64,000 bases of DNA from Entomortierella parvispora (GCA_963573315.1 OY752141.1:4278001-4342000), one strand, 5' to 3'; counted from the stretch's first letter, positions 12,056 through 23,574 are shown. Notes: generated by a model not told the origin, from the sequence alone. Numbers and translations are program-made.

Positions 12056-12949
12056 GACATGTTAGATAACTGATAAACACTTTGTCAAAAGGAGATCTGG
12101 AGGGGGGTTTGCATCTGTGCAGCGGCAGTTGAGAATGGAATCTTTTTTTTTGAGCGAGAGAACGCGTCGCGTGTCGCGTGGAAAGTTGACGACGCGTCGT
12201 TTATCCGGAAGTGTTTTTGTCTGCAGTCCGGATGTTGTTCCCTAATTTAGCGACTCCAAAGTGTGCGCTGATCTGCAGGACAGGGCATCCCCCTTGTTTG
12301 CCACCGAATGTGGGTTTGGGATGCGGGTTGACATAACCAGATGTGCGCCGAGCAGCCGATGCGAAATTAGATAAGACAACATTGTGGCGGCAATGGTGAT
12401 GGGCGGATGGGTTGCTTCTTGCTTTGCCTGAGCAATGACCTTCATTTGGATTTCGGGGGGGAGGGAAGGGCAGAAGAATGAGATTCTATTGTTTTCTCTG
12501 TGGTTTTTCTCTTGCTCACATCTTGCATCCTCCCTTTCCCAGGACATGAGCAATTTTCTGGGAGGACCGTGTACGCCCGCGCCATCTACTCGTGACAGGC
12601 CTTTGCCTTGATGCCCTTGATTTGCTCTCCGTGTGCAATCTTTTTTGTGTTTGTTCACACGGACAGGGGATCGGACTCGGAGACAAAAACACAGGAAACG
12701 AAACGGTTGGTTCTCCTTCACTGCAAGATGCTTTGCCCAACTTTTTTTTTCATGCAAAGTTAGCAGCAACAAGATCATTCGCACAAGGAAACAAAAACAA
12801 AGACGCCTTGCTTTCCAAGGTTTGGATGCTGATTTTCGTTTTTTCTGATGCCACGCTATTCTATCTGCCAAAGAACCATGGCATGTGCTCCCTTTTCCCC
12901 TAGTCTTTGATCTCTTGGGCACTCTTCTCTTTCAGAGATGGCAATTGGA
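12056..12949. other. Intergenic region, no supported gene
   Basis: A minus-strand ORF (12242-12922) has a C-terminal part that looks mildly protein-like (PPEIQMKVIAQAKQEA...), but the rest is low quality and no family is recognised. It may be a relic. Confidence 0.35.
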
Positions 12950-12957
12950 TATAAATA
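12950..12957 (+). promoter_or_regulatory. TATA box of kinase-like gene K1
   Basis: TATAAATA lies 109 bp upstream of ATG 13059 and only 13 bp upstream of ATG 12963. A transcript starting about 30 bp downstream would exclude 12963, which is why 13059 is preferred. A CT-rich leader (13020-13050) sits between. Confidence 0.45.
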
Positions 12958-13058
12958 ACCCAATGGCTGGCGATTCGGGTGGCACCTTGACTTTCAATTG
13001 CAAAAAAACTGTCTTTTCACCTCCATCTACTCCTTCCTCTACTCCACAAAAAATATCC

Positions 13059-14830
13059 ATGGATTCCCAAACTCCTGCCCTTGCTCAGGGTCCTTCTTCC
13101 AAATATGTACGACACCCTCGTCCCTTTGCTGGAGGCAAAGAGCCTGGCAAACCGTTGATCTACAGTAAGTAGACATACTCTTTTGTTTGCAAGGGGCCTC
13201 GCCCTTCTCTGAATACGTGAACTTGACAAGCAACTGTTGTTTACTAATGACCATACCTGTCCATTTAGCCTGCAGAAGAGTATGTTGAAACAGCTCTCTC
13301 GACGATCCCCCTGTTCATAGTTCTCTTCTCGACAGTCAATTCTTGTAGGTTATATCTCTATTCTTTCCTTAATTGGTGTGTTACTAACCACAATTTCCTC
13401 GTAACAAAAGGTGGATATGAAGGAAGAGGACCAAGAATTCCCATTGGCCCTCAAATCGATCCCCAGAGATTCCTTGTCCTACATCAATATGGAAGAGATC
13501 CGAAAGACTCAGCCACAGGAGACGGCTCAAGAGTTTGATGAAGACATGATGGAGTTTGATAAAAACTTATTGCGGGAAGTGAAAGCTCTTCGTGACCTGG
13601 AGCATCCGAACATCTTGCGATTTGTGGATTCTTACTGGACTGCCGACCACGGTGAGTTTTTTTTTTTTTTTTTGTCTGTTTTGCTCCACTCTTTTTTTTT
13701 TGGTACTGCCGTTGCCATTGTCAGCAATTGCAATTGCGCTTTGGAAAGATGGGTGTCTTTGAGTGAAAATTCTTTCTTTCGGTCCCGTCCTTGCCCTAAC
13801 CAGGACTTGACCCCCTCCCTCCAATTCCGTAGCCAACATTGTCATGGAATTTGCTCCTGGAGGAGATCTCCAGATGCGAATGGAAAGAAGACAAGATGAG
13901 CACAAAATCAAGCACTACGAGGAAAAGGAGTTGGCTCCCATCATGCGAAAGGTTTGCACCACTCTCAGCTTTGTCCATGCTGCCGGTTGGGCCCATCGAG
14001 GTATGATATTTCATACAAAAAAGCTGGCTATGATTCGACACAAGCTCTTGAGGTTGAATACTAACGATGGATCCTTCCTTTGCGGGCTCGATCGGTTTTA
14101 CGAACTGTAGATCTGAAGGTAACTGGCAGTTTTGGATTGGATTACTCTTTCCATTTGTTTTTTTCCCTCTTTTTCTGACCGGTTCTCGTGCGCGTGTATG
14201 TATATTGACTGGATACTAGCCTTCCAAGATCATGTTTCGCAATAATCAAAACAGCGACGTTGTTATTGCGGGATTTGGATTCGCGATCTTTCAAGAGACC
14301 ATTGATGGCAGCAAGTCTTTGTTCATGACCACCGACGTTGGAACTCCAGAGTTCAAGGTAGAGGAATACTCGTCTCAATGAGTCTGGCCTATCAGAAATT
14401 CTGATGCAGTTCAATCTTTTCTTCCTCTTTTCACCTTCAGGCGCCAGAACAGCTTCAAGATAATGGTCATGGAATTCCGGTCGACATGTGGGCCCTGGGC
14501 GTGACATGCTTCTACCTGCTCACGGGAGAATACCCATTCGGAAAGGACGGGTTATCCCATTCGGATGACCCTTCAGTCATCAATGGTCTGCAGTGGGATA
14601 GTCCTGGTTTGAATCATTTGTCCGACGATGGTATGTAACTTCCTTCAATTGGTCAATGTTTCTCAACAAATAGTCTTGGTTGAGCAAGTCGTCATTTGAG
14701 ATTGACCATCATTGCCTTTCTTCCCTGATCAGCCAAGGACTTCATCATCAGACTCCTTGTGTGGGACCCAGATCTCCGTATGACGTCCCTTGAGGCCGGG
14801 CAACATGGATGGATTGCAATTGAGCAATAG
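13059..14830 (+). CDS. K1: kinase-fold protein, probable pseudokinase
   Basis: Eight exons, 319 aa: 13059-13164, 13269-13279 (11 nt), 13411-13651, 13833-14000, 14111-14118 (8 nt), 14220-14357, 14441-14630, 14733-14830. Kinase landmarks in order: degenerate glycine loop PFAGGKEPGK; VAIK-type Lys54 (PLALK); helix-C Glu in LLREVKAL; HRD with Asp176; DLK from the 8-nt exon; APEQ; VDMWALGVTCFYLLTG (CAMK-like lobe). Two metal-binding residues are missing. The Asn of DLKPxN is Lys181 (PSKIMF) and the Asp of DFG is Gly196 (AGFGFA). Phosphotransfer is therefore unlikely by family rules, although the frame is intact. First of four tandem paralogs; closest in the window to K3, with which it shares both losses. 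An alternative start in frame is 12963. Confidence 0.82.
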
Positions 14831-14973
14831 AGTGGGAGCTCATTAACCCGTTCTTGGATTCAGAACGGGGTGATCATCTTGTATTGTTGGAGGAGGCCCT
14901 TGTTACTCTAGTATGAAGCGTCGGATCGTTGGGGTTGGGAATAAAAAAACACGGATGGCAGTGAACCCCTCTG

Positions 14974-14998
14974 TTTTTTTTTTTTTTTTTTTTTTTTT
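14974..14998. repeat. Poly(T) run of 25
   Basis: Uninterrupted T run about 145 bp after the K1 stop. It could be a decayed poly(A) tail of a minus-strand insertion, but no element body or target duplication is seen beside it. Confidence 0.6.
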
Positions 14999-15596
14999 GG
15001 TTGAGGAAGCCAAGTGCCTAGTGATAACAAAAGAGAAAGACGCCGCCATCCTCTCGACACAACAAACAATGAGACAAAACTGTTGAGAGACGTTGTTTCG
15101 TTTACTCTCCAAAGAAAAAGTTGCCCTATCACTCAAAATCAGAAGGTGCTTTGCCCGCTGTGCTTACATGACAGGCTTTGCCAAGGGAGGGCCGGCATGT
15201 GGTTGATCCTGTCGGTTGACATATATCTTTGTTCTTTTCTTTCTCTCTCACCTTTATTTCTGCCTCCCTTCAGCTCGAAAAGAGGAATATACACTGACCC
15301 TTTGTATATTCAAAATACACACATACCCCTGTGTGTATTCCTTTTTTCCTCGCAAGAACCACTTTCCGTCGATGACGCAGAGAAATAGCGCCCCATTATT
15401 TGACTGCGCTACTGCACTAGCCTTTCACCACCAGTGATGGATTGAAGTCGGTGTCGCGAACCTAGCTCATGCTTTAGTACGCGTGTCTTCCTCTCATTGA
15501 TGAGAGCTATCCATTCATGAATGTGATAATCACTCCGCACCCTCAATATAATACACATTAGAAGAACCTCCCTCTCTCATACCTCGTATCTTGCCA

Positions 15597-15985
15597 CTAA
15601 TTCTCGCACCACTTGCCACTAATTCTCGCGCCAGTCGCCACCATTCCTGCGTACGAATCTCTTGGCACCATCTAAGCGCATAATGCCATCGAATCTCGCG
15701 TCTTTGTACATAGTCTCGCGTCTCATGCCACCGTCTCAGCGCATAATGCCATCGAATCTCGCGTCTTTGTACGTAGTCTCGCGTCTTTTGCCGCGTTTTT
15801 ATGCATAATCTCGCGTCTCTGCGCATAATGCCATCGTCTGTGTCTCTCGCTACCATCTCAGCGTATAATGCCGTCGAATCTCGCGTTTTTATGCCTAATC
15901 TCGCGTCTCTTGTCATCATCTCAGCGCATAATGCCATCAAATCTCGTGTTTCTGTGCAAAATCCCGTGGAATCTTGCATGAAAAT
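15597..15985. repeat. Degenerate minisatellite, unit about 63 bp
   Basis: The motif (A)ATCTCGCGTCTTTGTACxTA recurs with GTCTCGCGTCT, CAGCGCATAATGCCATCG and similar blocks. Two units of 63 bp are nearly identical (about 15690-15790) and more diverged ones follow to 15985. A shorter doublet (TTGCCACTAATTCTCGC) opens the array. Because 63 is a multiple of 3 the minus strand stays open for about 150 codons, but that peptide is only the repeat. Confidence 0.75.
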
Positions 15986-16094
15986 GGTTTTATACTGACC
16001 CTAATGTCGACCATGTCCTTCAGTAGGTGGACCGGGAATGGACACCCCACCATCGTAAGCCAGAATTCTCTGCGAGACATTGGCAAAGTGCTTG

Positions 16095-16345
16095 CTGAAA
16101 AGTGGGCCCATCGAGGTTCATATCTTTGATGGCACTTCAGCCTTGTATTGCCATTCTTTTTCTAATCATCGGGTTGTTCCCTCCGTTAGTTGATCAACAG
16201 ATTTGAAGGTTCAAGTCAAGATGGAAAGGAGGCTTGCGTCTTTATCTGGTCGCTCGTATCTTCACTCTGTTCTGTCCCTCTCTCTGTTTGTGAGTCATCG
16301 CGTAACCATCCTATTTTGTTGTTCCGCGACGACACCCACAGCAAA
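16095..16345 (+). pseudogene. Broken kinase copy (catalytic-loop exons)
   Basis: Three pieces match the K1-K4 exon pattern in the right order and spacing. TGGGCCCATCGAG followed by GTT (about 16103-16115) equals the end of K1 exon 4 (W-A-H-R). An 8-nt microexon ATTTGAAG (16201-16208), flanked by CAG and GT, encodes D-L-K. Near 16310 a stretch reads P-I-L-L-F-R-D-D, like PSNILFRD of K2. Outside these islands the frame is lost, and no glycine loop, DFG or C-lobe is recognisable. It is a decayed member of the tandem family between K1 and K2. Confidence 0.65.
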
Positions 16346-16758
16346 CGTCGGCGCTGGACGCCTCAAGTCGTCGTCGGCTCTTGCAAACTTTAAAGTCGAC
16401 TTTGCTCCGCGCATCTTGCCAACTTCTCCTCGCTCCACTACTGTAGTGCTGACAATATTCACTTTTCCATTCAAAACTAAAACGCCACTGTAACGATGAC
16501 ACGTCGACGACGCATCGATGAATGTGATCTTTTTTGTCCTTTGGGTCGAACATGACTTTGCCATGCTCTGCAGTAGAGACTGGAAACAAATTCGGCAGCG
16601 GGCAGTGAAGGCAAAGAAGGGGCTTTGCACTTGGGCTCTTTTTTTCCCGTGTGTAGCCACTAAAACTTCACTTTGTCTTTTTCTTCTCTTCCTGCTCACC
16701 TTGACCTTTCATCCTACTCGCATCTGTTTCCTCCTCCCCCTCGAGCTTCCATCTAGCC

Positions 16759-18460
16759 ATGACTCAATTCAGGGAATTACATCGCACCGGGCTGGTGCCT
16801 GGAGCCCGAATGCAAGTTCGAGCACCCACCGCACCACCCTACACTCACGCGGAGAAACCATTCGCTCGTGGCAGATTTGCCACCATTCATCGTATGTCAG
16901 TCTGGTTTGGTTTTGTAGGCCAATGTTGATAACAATTCCATCGTAGTTCTCAATTTCTCTACCTTTCCATCATTTTTCGCTGCGCCCAGTGGTCAGAAGA
17001 GTGAGTATTCATAGATTTGTTAGATGCAGGCTGTTGTGGCTTGCGTTAGATTATCACTACGATGTAAAAAAAAAAAAAAACTAGACAGCTGAACGAAACG
17101 GCAAGTGTCATGATCTTTTTTTGCAGAGTGATCTTCCAGGGGATACACCCAACTGCCCTTTAGCTGTCAAGAAGATCCCGAGGCAGGGATTAACAGATTT
17201 GTTCCTGAGTCCTGAAGATCAGGTTGGGATGACAGCTGTGGAGATTGAACGTTGGTCGGCCGAGATTGGAGACCTCGAGTTCAAGATGATGAAGCCCTTG
17301 CTCCGAGAGAGTGTAGCGAGTCGAACCCTCGGCAGACATCCCCATATCCTCCGCTACGTTGAGTCCTTTTGGACAAATTCACATCGTAGGTCAATTGAAC
17401 TGCTTAGCAAAACAAAGGAGATTGGAGACGCTTTCGAAACAATTGCCTTTGCACTGACTATCTTTGTGTTTGTTCACCTTGGGGGAAAATCCCAGTTTAC
17501 ATCATCTCTGAACTCGCTGCGGGAGGAGATCTCCAAATGAGAATGAGTCGTAAGATCGAGAGCGGTCGAGGACCCTTCACTGAAAATGAGCTCATCCCCT
17601 TTATTCGTGTTCTGTGTACGACCATTGCGTACATTCACCGAAAGGGTTGGACCCATGGAGGTGAGATCATATCGTATTTCTTTTTCGGTTGTATACAGCG
17701 TAGAGAGATGGACTGACCTTTCGTCTTCTCTCGTCCAATCAACCAACCAACAACATTCAGATGTGAACGTAGGCCAATTGTCAAAAAGATCTCTCTTTGC
17801 ACGCCAACCAAAAAGCTAACATACAACGTTTGGTGTCACATATCCATAGCCCTCCAACATCCTCTTTCGCGACCAATCCTATGATCGCCTGGTCGTCGCA
17901 GACTTTTCATCTTCTTTGAAGGTGAGCGAGGAGGACGAGCCAGAGCGAACGAATGCACACTCGGGAATGGCGGGTTTCAGGGTATGTACGACTCAAGAGT
18001 TTCCAAGAACGACTTGTGTTCAAGAGATGGCTTTTTTTTGTCTCACTCCATACTTTCATTGCACTTTGTCCTCTTCGCAGGCGCCTCACGGACAACTGCG
18101 TGGACCTCCGGAGGACATGTGGGCCCTTGGTGTGACCTGCTACTACCTGCTCACGGACAGGCACCCGATCCATTTCAATGTCAATGACAAGAACGACACG
18201 GCCCACCAAGTCGAGGTTGAGATGATCAACTGGGAAGGGTTCAGTCCCAATGGTAAATGAGCGATTTTTTCGCCTTGCAGACACACCACGGCCGAGCAAT
18301 TGCCAAGGGAACCAATGATTCCAAGCGTCTTCCACTGACTTTTTCCATTCATGTTTGTCTAGGGAGGGATTTCATGATGCGGCTGATCCAGTTCGACCCG
18401 GCCTGTCGAATGACGGCACTCGAGGCACGGGGCCACCCCTGGCTCGTTGCCCGCTACTAA
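16759..18460 (+). CDS. K2: divergent kinase-fold protein
   Basis: Eight exons, 325 aa: 16759-16891, 16990-17000 (11 nt), 17127-17385, 17496-17660, 17761-17768 (8 nt), 17850-17981, 18081-18252, 18363-18460. Same exon plan as K1. The glycine loop is PFARGRFATIH (only the middle glycine kept). The VAIK-type Lys63 is present (LAVKK), as is the helix-C Glu (LLRES). The catalytic loop reads THG-DVNPSN: Arg of HRD is Gly189, Asp190 is kept, Lys of DLK is Asn192, Asn195 is kept. DFG is D210-F-S and APE is APH. Metal ligands are present, but HRD, DFG and APE are each altered, so activity is doubtful. The C-lobe EDMWALGVTCYYLLTD and final HPWL are normal. It decays by a different route from K1/K3. Confidence 0.82.
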
Positions 18461-19497
18461 CCCCTCTTGATCTCTGGCCGCCTCTCGTCTCCTGTCCCCT
18501 CTGTGCGTACACGACGCGCCTTGAGTTATAACACAAAACATGGATGGGATGACGAGAAAGGGCCACGAAATAAAGGATGACGACAGGACCCTTCCTGTCA
18601 CACTCTTTCCACTGCCCGGGAGTTTCAAAAAGAGCGCACAGCGCCCTTTGCCCTCTGCATGAGAAACGGTTGGTGCGCTTGCTTTGCCTTTGCATTTTGC
18701 TCATTTTTTTTCCTCCCGTTTTGCAGGGTGAAGTCTTTTTTTTTGCCTCTCTGCCTCTCATTCATCTCATCCAACACATTCAAGTCCATTGCTCTTCTCC
18801 ATGACGACTCATTGATTTGGATTCCCGCTTCTGCCCTTGTTGTGGAACGCAGCGCTGTTCCTTCCCTCTTTTGTCAATGAAGGGACAGAGGTAAAGATCT
18901 GCTCGAAAACGAATGTGTATTGCCGATCCCTCTCTCTCTCTCTTGCAGTCTGTCCTGCTGACTCTGTCGCCGCTGTCGCCGCTGTCCTCTGTCTTTGCTC
19001 TGCCCTTGTTCGCAGTACCTTATACTCTCCAGAACCTGTACGATTCTCTTCTGATTGTTTCCCAGTGCAGGTAAGAGCAAGAAGTTCACGCCTACCGCCA
19101 TGAATCTACTCCCATGTTCCATCACGCGACCTTGCTGACCTGCTTCGACTCCTTTTCTAGAGTATAGCTCTTCTCAGATGGCAAACGACAAATCTTCATG
19201 ACAATATTTGAACTCTGCCCGACTCTTGGGATGACCTGGCATGCCGACCTCGAGAAAAACCTCGATCACCAAATCCAACAAGTCAGGCGTCACTCCAACA
19301 GGCTCCATCAACCAAGAGAGAGCTCAGGGCAGGGTTTGAGAGTCTTCTCGTCATAAGGACAGGAACTTGACGTACTTGACAAAGTCACCGAACCTGGCAG
19401 TGAACGATCGACAGGCGCTCGCTTGCGAATTGAGTCCAGACCTTTTCATCCAGCGGGGGCCCAGTCTTAACAGCCCTCCAGCGATCACGACGACGAG
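18461..19497. other. Intergenic region downstream of K2
   Basis: No intact gene. The end (about 19360-19497) may belong to the NACHT-protein relic that follows (for example LSPDLFIQ resembling LDPTIFPE of the intact protein). Confidence 0.4.
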
Positions 19498-19680
19498 GTG
19501 TACTGTACTTGGACCGCCCATATCGATCAAAGCATTGAGGACTTGGTTCAGTTGGCTCACTGTGCGCGCTTCCTCCATGTCCTAGAATCGTCGGCGCCTC
19601 TTTTGTCTTCATCGTCAGTCTCACTCTCGAAGCCATCCCCTTCTGACAGCGACAGCGACCTTGGGAGATCAACATACATG
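19498..19680 (+). pseudogene. Relic of a NACHT-protein N-terminal region
   Basis: The plus frame reads HIDQSIEDLVQLAHCARFLHV then LESS and a Ser-rich stretch. The intact NACHT protein at 29791 has KIGHRIESTAQLVHCADLLRV then MES and a Ser-rich stretch. The shared pattern is I-E-x(2)-x-Q-L-x-H-C-A-x-x-L-x-V-x-E-S, in the same order relative to the Ser-rich segment. The reading frame stops at 19728 and no NACHT or WD40 part follows, so only the N-terminal fragment survives. It supports a former second receptor gene beside K2. Confidence 0.6.
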
Positions 19681-19784
19681 TGTGGAAAGCAACAGAGGGG
19701 AACAGCGGCTGGGTGCATGTTTGTCTGAAATGAGGACTGACGCGTCAATTGAAGGCCAACGAAGCAATGATCGTGGGCGCCGTT

Positions 19785-19905
19785 GGACATGACAACCTAC
19801 AGCGAAGCAGACAACAATTTGGCACGACCGATGAGAGGCTTTTTGCAATCCAGATGATCCAGTCCGGTTAGACTTGTCAAGTGACGGCAGTTCAGGCCGG
19901 AGACC
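19785..19905 (+). pseudogene. Relic of a kinase 3' end (K2-like)
   Basis: TGATCCAGT, CTTGTCAAGTGACGGCA and TTCAGGC at about 19855-19900 line up with the last exon of K2 (TGATCCAGT, CCTGTCGAATGACGGCA, CTCGAGGC), which encodes L-I-Q-F-D-P-A-C-R-M-T-A. An upstream CCGTTGGACATG near 19780 may be the VDMW block. Frame is broken. Short, so moderately supported. Confidence 0.5.
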
Positions 19906-20097
19906 ACACTTGTCCTCTGCTCATTATCGACCTCTTCAGTCCTCCCCTCTTGTCATCTGTCACCTGTAACAACGCGTCCAGGGCCATAGTACATACAGGA
20001 ATGATGAGACGAACGGACCATGAAGATAAAGATGATTTAAATGGAGAACTTCATTATGGGCCGTGCTTGTCTTTCTATTGCTCCGTCTATCTCTCGC

Positions 20098-23000
20098 CTA
20101 ACTGATCATGACTCTGATCCCGGGGACTTTCTTCAGCAGTTGGGTTTCAAGATAATCGAGCGACGCTCTATTTTCTGTCTTCGCCAGATCGGTCCCTTGG
20201 ATGAATAGCTCATTCAGCGGAGCCATGGTCCCATTTCCGCTGGCAAGACTGGGTATCGATAGCTTTCGCAGTTTTCCGATGAGCGCTTGCATCTGAGCAC
20301 TTTCAAAGTTTGTATCCTCCACACTCAGGCGTTGTAATATCGTGAAGTCTAAGATATCGAGAAGATATCCCCATCGCGCCCGTGAAAGGTCACAGTTTGA
20401 AAGGAAGAAAGACTTCAGTGGAGTCGCAGTGGTCCCTCTTGAGCTGATCAAGTCCTGTATCGCGGAAAATACTGGAGCTTTAATACCAGTTCGATCTTTG
20501 AACTTGATTTCCAGTCCCCGGAGTTTTGGGAAATTCTTCCCAGATAATCCTATAGCCATTGTCTCCTTCAAGAAGTCACCTTGGCCGTGCAGCATCAGCT
20601 CATCAACATTAGAGCCATATTCCAGGGCACAGGCCAATGCCCGTAACCTTTCAGCCTCGTTTTGCAGGTTCGACAATGACAAAGTGAACTCTAGGTCGGG
20701 TAACGTATCCAAAAGTACTCTGAGTGGAGTCAAGGCCGTCAATCCTGCTGGGTCGATGGAGAGTTGTTTCAGGGCAGAAGTTGTGCCACTGTTTGTGCTC
20801 GATAATAGTGCGCGCAATAGCTCGTCGTCAAAGAGGTCATTGGCGGTAAGCGATTCGACTGACTGTCCGTAGCACTCCAGGATTTCCCTGAGAGGTGCAT
20901 TCCCATCCTGTGGTCCAGTCATCTCGATTTTGGTGAGCATGGTGTGGGCTGGAAGTTCGGTTTTCTTGTAAATGATTACCATGTCGACTTTGTGGTCGGC
21001 CGAAAGAGATCGCAAACGGACGGCACGTTCTTCAATCGCTAGACTATGGAAGTCACCAATCACGGAGCTGAATCGTTCCAAAGGAATACGGATGTTGAAT
21101 ATACGTAGTTGTGGGCACACTGTGGCGAGACCTGTCAGCCATCGTCCTAGGGGACATTTAGGATTGTCTGAGCAATCAAGGTTGAGAGACGCCAGGTGGT
21201 CAAGAATTGTGCCCCGGAGATGCCCATGCAAGTTTGAAATGTTGTTGCCTGTTGTGAGAAGCTCGACGGTATGGGTAGCTCTGTCGTCATCATCTGCCGT
21301 GAAAGTGACAACTGCGGTGAAAAACGAACTTGTCATGGTCAAGAGTTGAAGTCTGGGAAGTACCGATTGGATTCTCTGCAAGGTTGCGGTACTGTAGGCA
21401 GTATTGATCGAAAGATATTTGAGGCCAGGAAACAGCTGTAGCAAGACCGTGAGCCGATTCATGTGCCGACTGAAGTCAATGTTGATATCAAGATGGAGGG
21501 TCATAAGCTGGTTTGAGCGGTTTATATGAACGTGCACTTTGTCGATCTGAACGCCCTCATCGTGATCAAAGAAACCTTGGAACCCAAATAGTCGTACCGC
21601 GCGACATCGTGAATTCGTCATGATTGTGAGAACCCGCTTGTACCAAAGACCCCAATCTTTTTTGAGGCGACTTCCATCGAGAACAACACTTGGAACATTG
21701 GCGATACCGATACTTCTCACCATTGAATCGAAGTCCGATTGAGATGTCAAAGATCCGAATACAATGGTTGCCATCTTAACCCCTGGGGCCGCCTCGAGTG
21801 CATCATAGAGCTTTGACACTGGTCTTTTGTCGGCTGGTAACCCTAATGTTAACGATCCCATTGTTCTATCCAGTTGAGCAGTAGCAACATCCTTCACCAC
21901 AGCCTCCAGATGGTCCAATAAGGACTTGCCATGAACGGAAGGCTCGACATGATCCTTACAGACCCACTTCAGTCGTCCCGTTCGATGGCAAAACGTGATG
22001 GCCAGGTTTCCATTTGCGCCCTCTTTATCCACCACTCGAAGATATTGTTGAAATTTGCTGTAGGCTAGCCCTTCAAGAGGTTCAGGAATATCGAGATCTT
22101 TTGAGCTCATCTCCAATGGTGAAAGCACTCCAGAGTCGAACTGGTCGATCACATACTGCATTGTTTTAAGGTAAGGATCGGCGAAGCTTGGATTGTTGTA
22201 GTTGAAGGCTGACTGAAGAGTGGTGAATAGACCTGTAATGTTGGCGGCAGCCAATCCTGGGATGACGACGCCGGCGACCATAAGCCCGACTTGTAGGCAA
22301 CGTAAGACCGTGAGTATGTATGCTCCGTAATCATTGCAAAAGGGCTTTGGATCAGAAATTCGGTAACCTCCATGGCTGGCTATATGAACATTTATACCCC
22401 TCACAGCTTCATCAATGGTGGTGTCTTCCGAGAGGGATGGATATGGTTGTTGTCAGAGCTCTCACATTCGCAAAGTAGGTGCAACTGCAAATTCTTGCTA
22501 AAAAGAGAGTTTTTTTGGCGTAAAACGTAAAACTGACGCGGCACAGGGTAGAGTTGAAGTTGAAGACACTTGATGGACAAAACCTGGGCAGATTCATGTT
22601 GCTCAGCCATCAACTCTGTTAACCGGCACTCCACCTCCTTCACCAGTCGATTGACAAGAGCCCAATTGCCAGTCCCGCTGGAATCGCGGATCTGATCTAT
22701 GAGCAGGTCAACGTTGTTCACGATGCCCGGCGACGGCTCAGTAGGGTTTAACGTATTATCCTTGAAGTGAACAATAAGAGTACTGCCTTTGCGCTCTTGA
22801 TAGCAATATGGCGTTACTCTAACCAACCAGAGATGGAAAAACAAAAGTATAAGCGTAGGGGTCGCATTTGATTGAGGTATTACGATGTGGTCGTACCTCT
22901 CCATGCAATTGCGTCCATCTATGACAACATCTGCATAGGCAACACTGATGAATGTGCCGTCCTCTCGAGTAACTTTGAGTATTTTTCTTTCAAAGCAATC

Positions 23001-23195
23001 TTCTATGGTCTGTGAATGAATCACGTTGCGTCGAAGTTGTTCGCTCCAAACTGTTTCTATTGGGGTGACCTCGCTGCTATTCAGTGCACGGAACAGTTGC
23101 ACTGGCGGTTCATGTGTCGATGGTGATGGTTGTGAGCCGAGTGGAGTGGACGAGAATACTTGAGAAGATGTCGACAAGGTTTGAGTTACTGACAT
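20098..23195 (-). CDS. Large LRR-like protein of unknown function
   Basis: Three exons (23195-22897, 22818-22466, 22406-20098) give 986 aa. The first intron (78 nt) has no stop and a length divisible by three, so an unspliced form would also stay in frame. The second (59 nt) starts GTGAGA and ends GATGAAG. Residues 1-100 are Ser/Thr/Pro-rich. A middle domain contains YPVPRQFYVL and LHLLCE, then HIASHGGYRISDPKPF. A Gly/Ala-rich hydrophobic patch follows (VGLMVAGVVIPGLAAA). The C-terminal half has irregular leucine-rich segments (LKYLSIN, LRIFNIRI, LKQLSI, LRGLEIKF, LQRLSVEDTNF, LNELFIQGTDL). From memory, this layout resembles a family expanded in Mortierella; I cannot verify that. It sits inside the receptor/kinase island, facing K3. 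The start at 23195 is the first ATG in the open frame. Confidence 0.75.
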
Positions 23196-23574
23196 GTCTT
23201 CAGGAGTATCGATGCTGGCGCTTGTATTAATGGGGCGTGGGAAGGGGAGGGTGAGCAAAAAAGAATTGACAGTGACCTGCTGCTTGTGTGGTCTTGGTCT
23301 TGTGCAGAGAGTGGGGGGCTCTGATGTTTGGCACTGCCTCTCGATACTTGGTTTTGCCTCTCTCTTGATTGACTTTGCCTCCCTTGCTTCGCCTTTTCAC
23401 ACGGGACTGGCCCGTTTTTTGTTGTTGATCTTCCTTCCTTCACGCTGACCCTTTTGCCCTCATTAGACCATCCAAAAATTCCCAGGTATCGTGAAGACGA
23501 CCTCAAGAAGTTTCGAAGGCTCTAGATATCGAAGACGATATAACGCTCATGTATCCTTTTGCACTAGGTTCAAC
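23196..23574. promoter_or_regulatory. Divergent promoter region, LRR-like gene and K3 fusion gene
   Basis: The 379 bp between opposite-strand start codons include CT-rich stretches on the plus strand (about 23340-23450). No TATA box stands out. Confidence 0.45.

Noticed and set aside
12242-12922. 226-codon minus ORF between the transporter and K1
   Set aside because: Mostly unprotein-like, no CT leader, no recognised motif. Only the last 70 codons look mildly coding, which is not enough.
14974-14998. Poly(T) run as a retroelement tail
   Set aside because: No element body, terminal repeat or target-site duplication could be found beside it.
15530-15979. 149-codon minus ORF encoding a 21-residue repeat
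   Set aside because: It is the 63-bp minisatellite kept open by its unit length; units are degenerate and no start context is seen.
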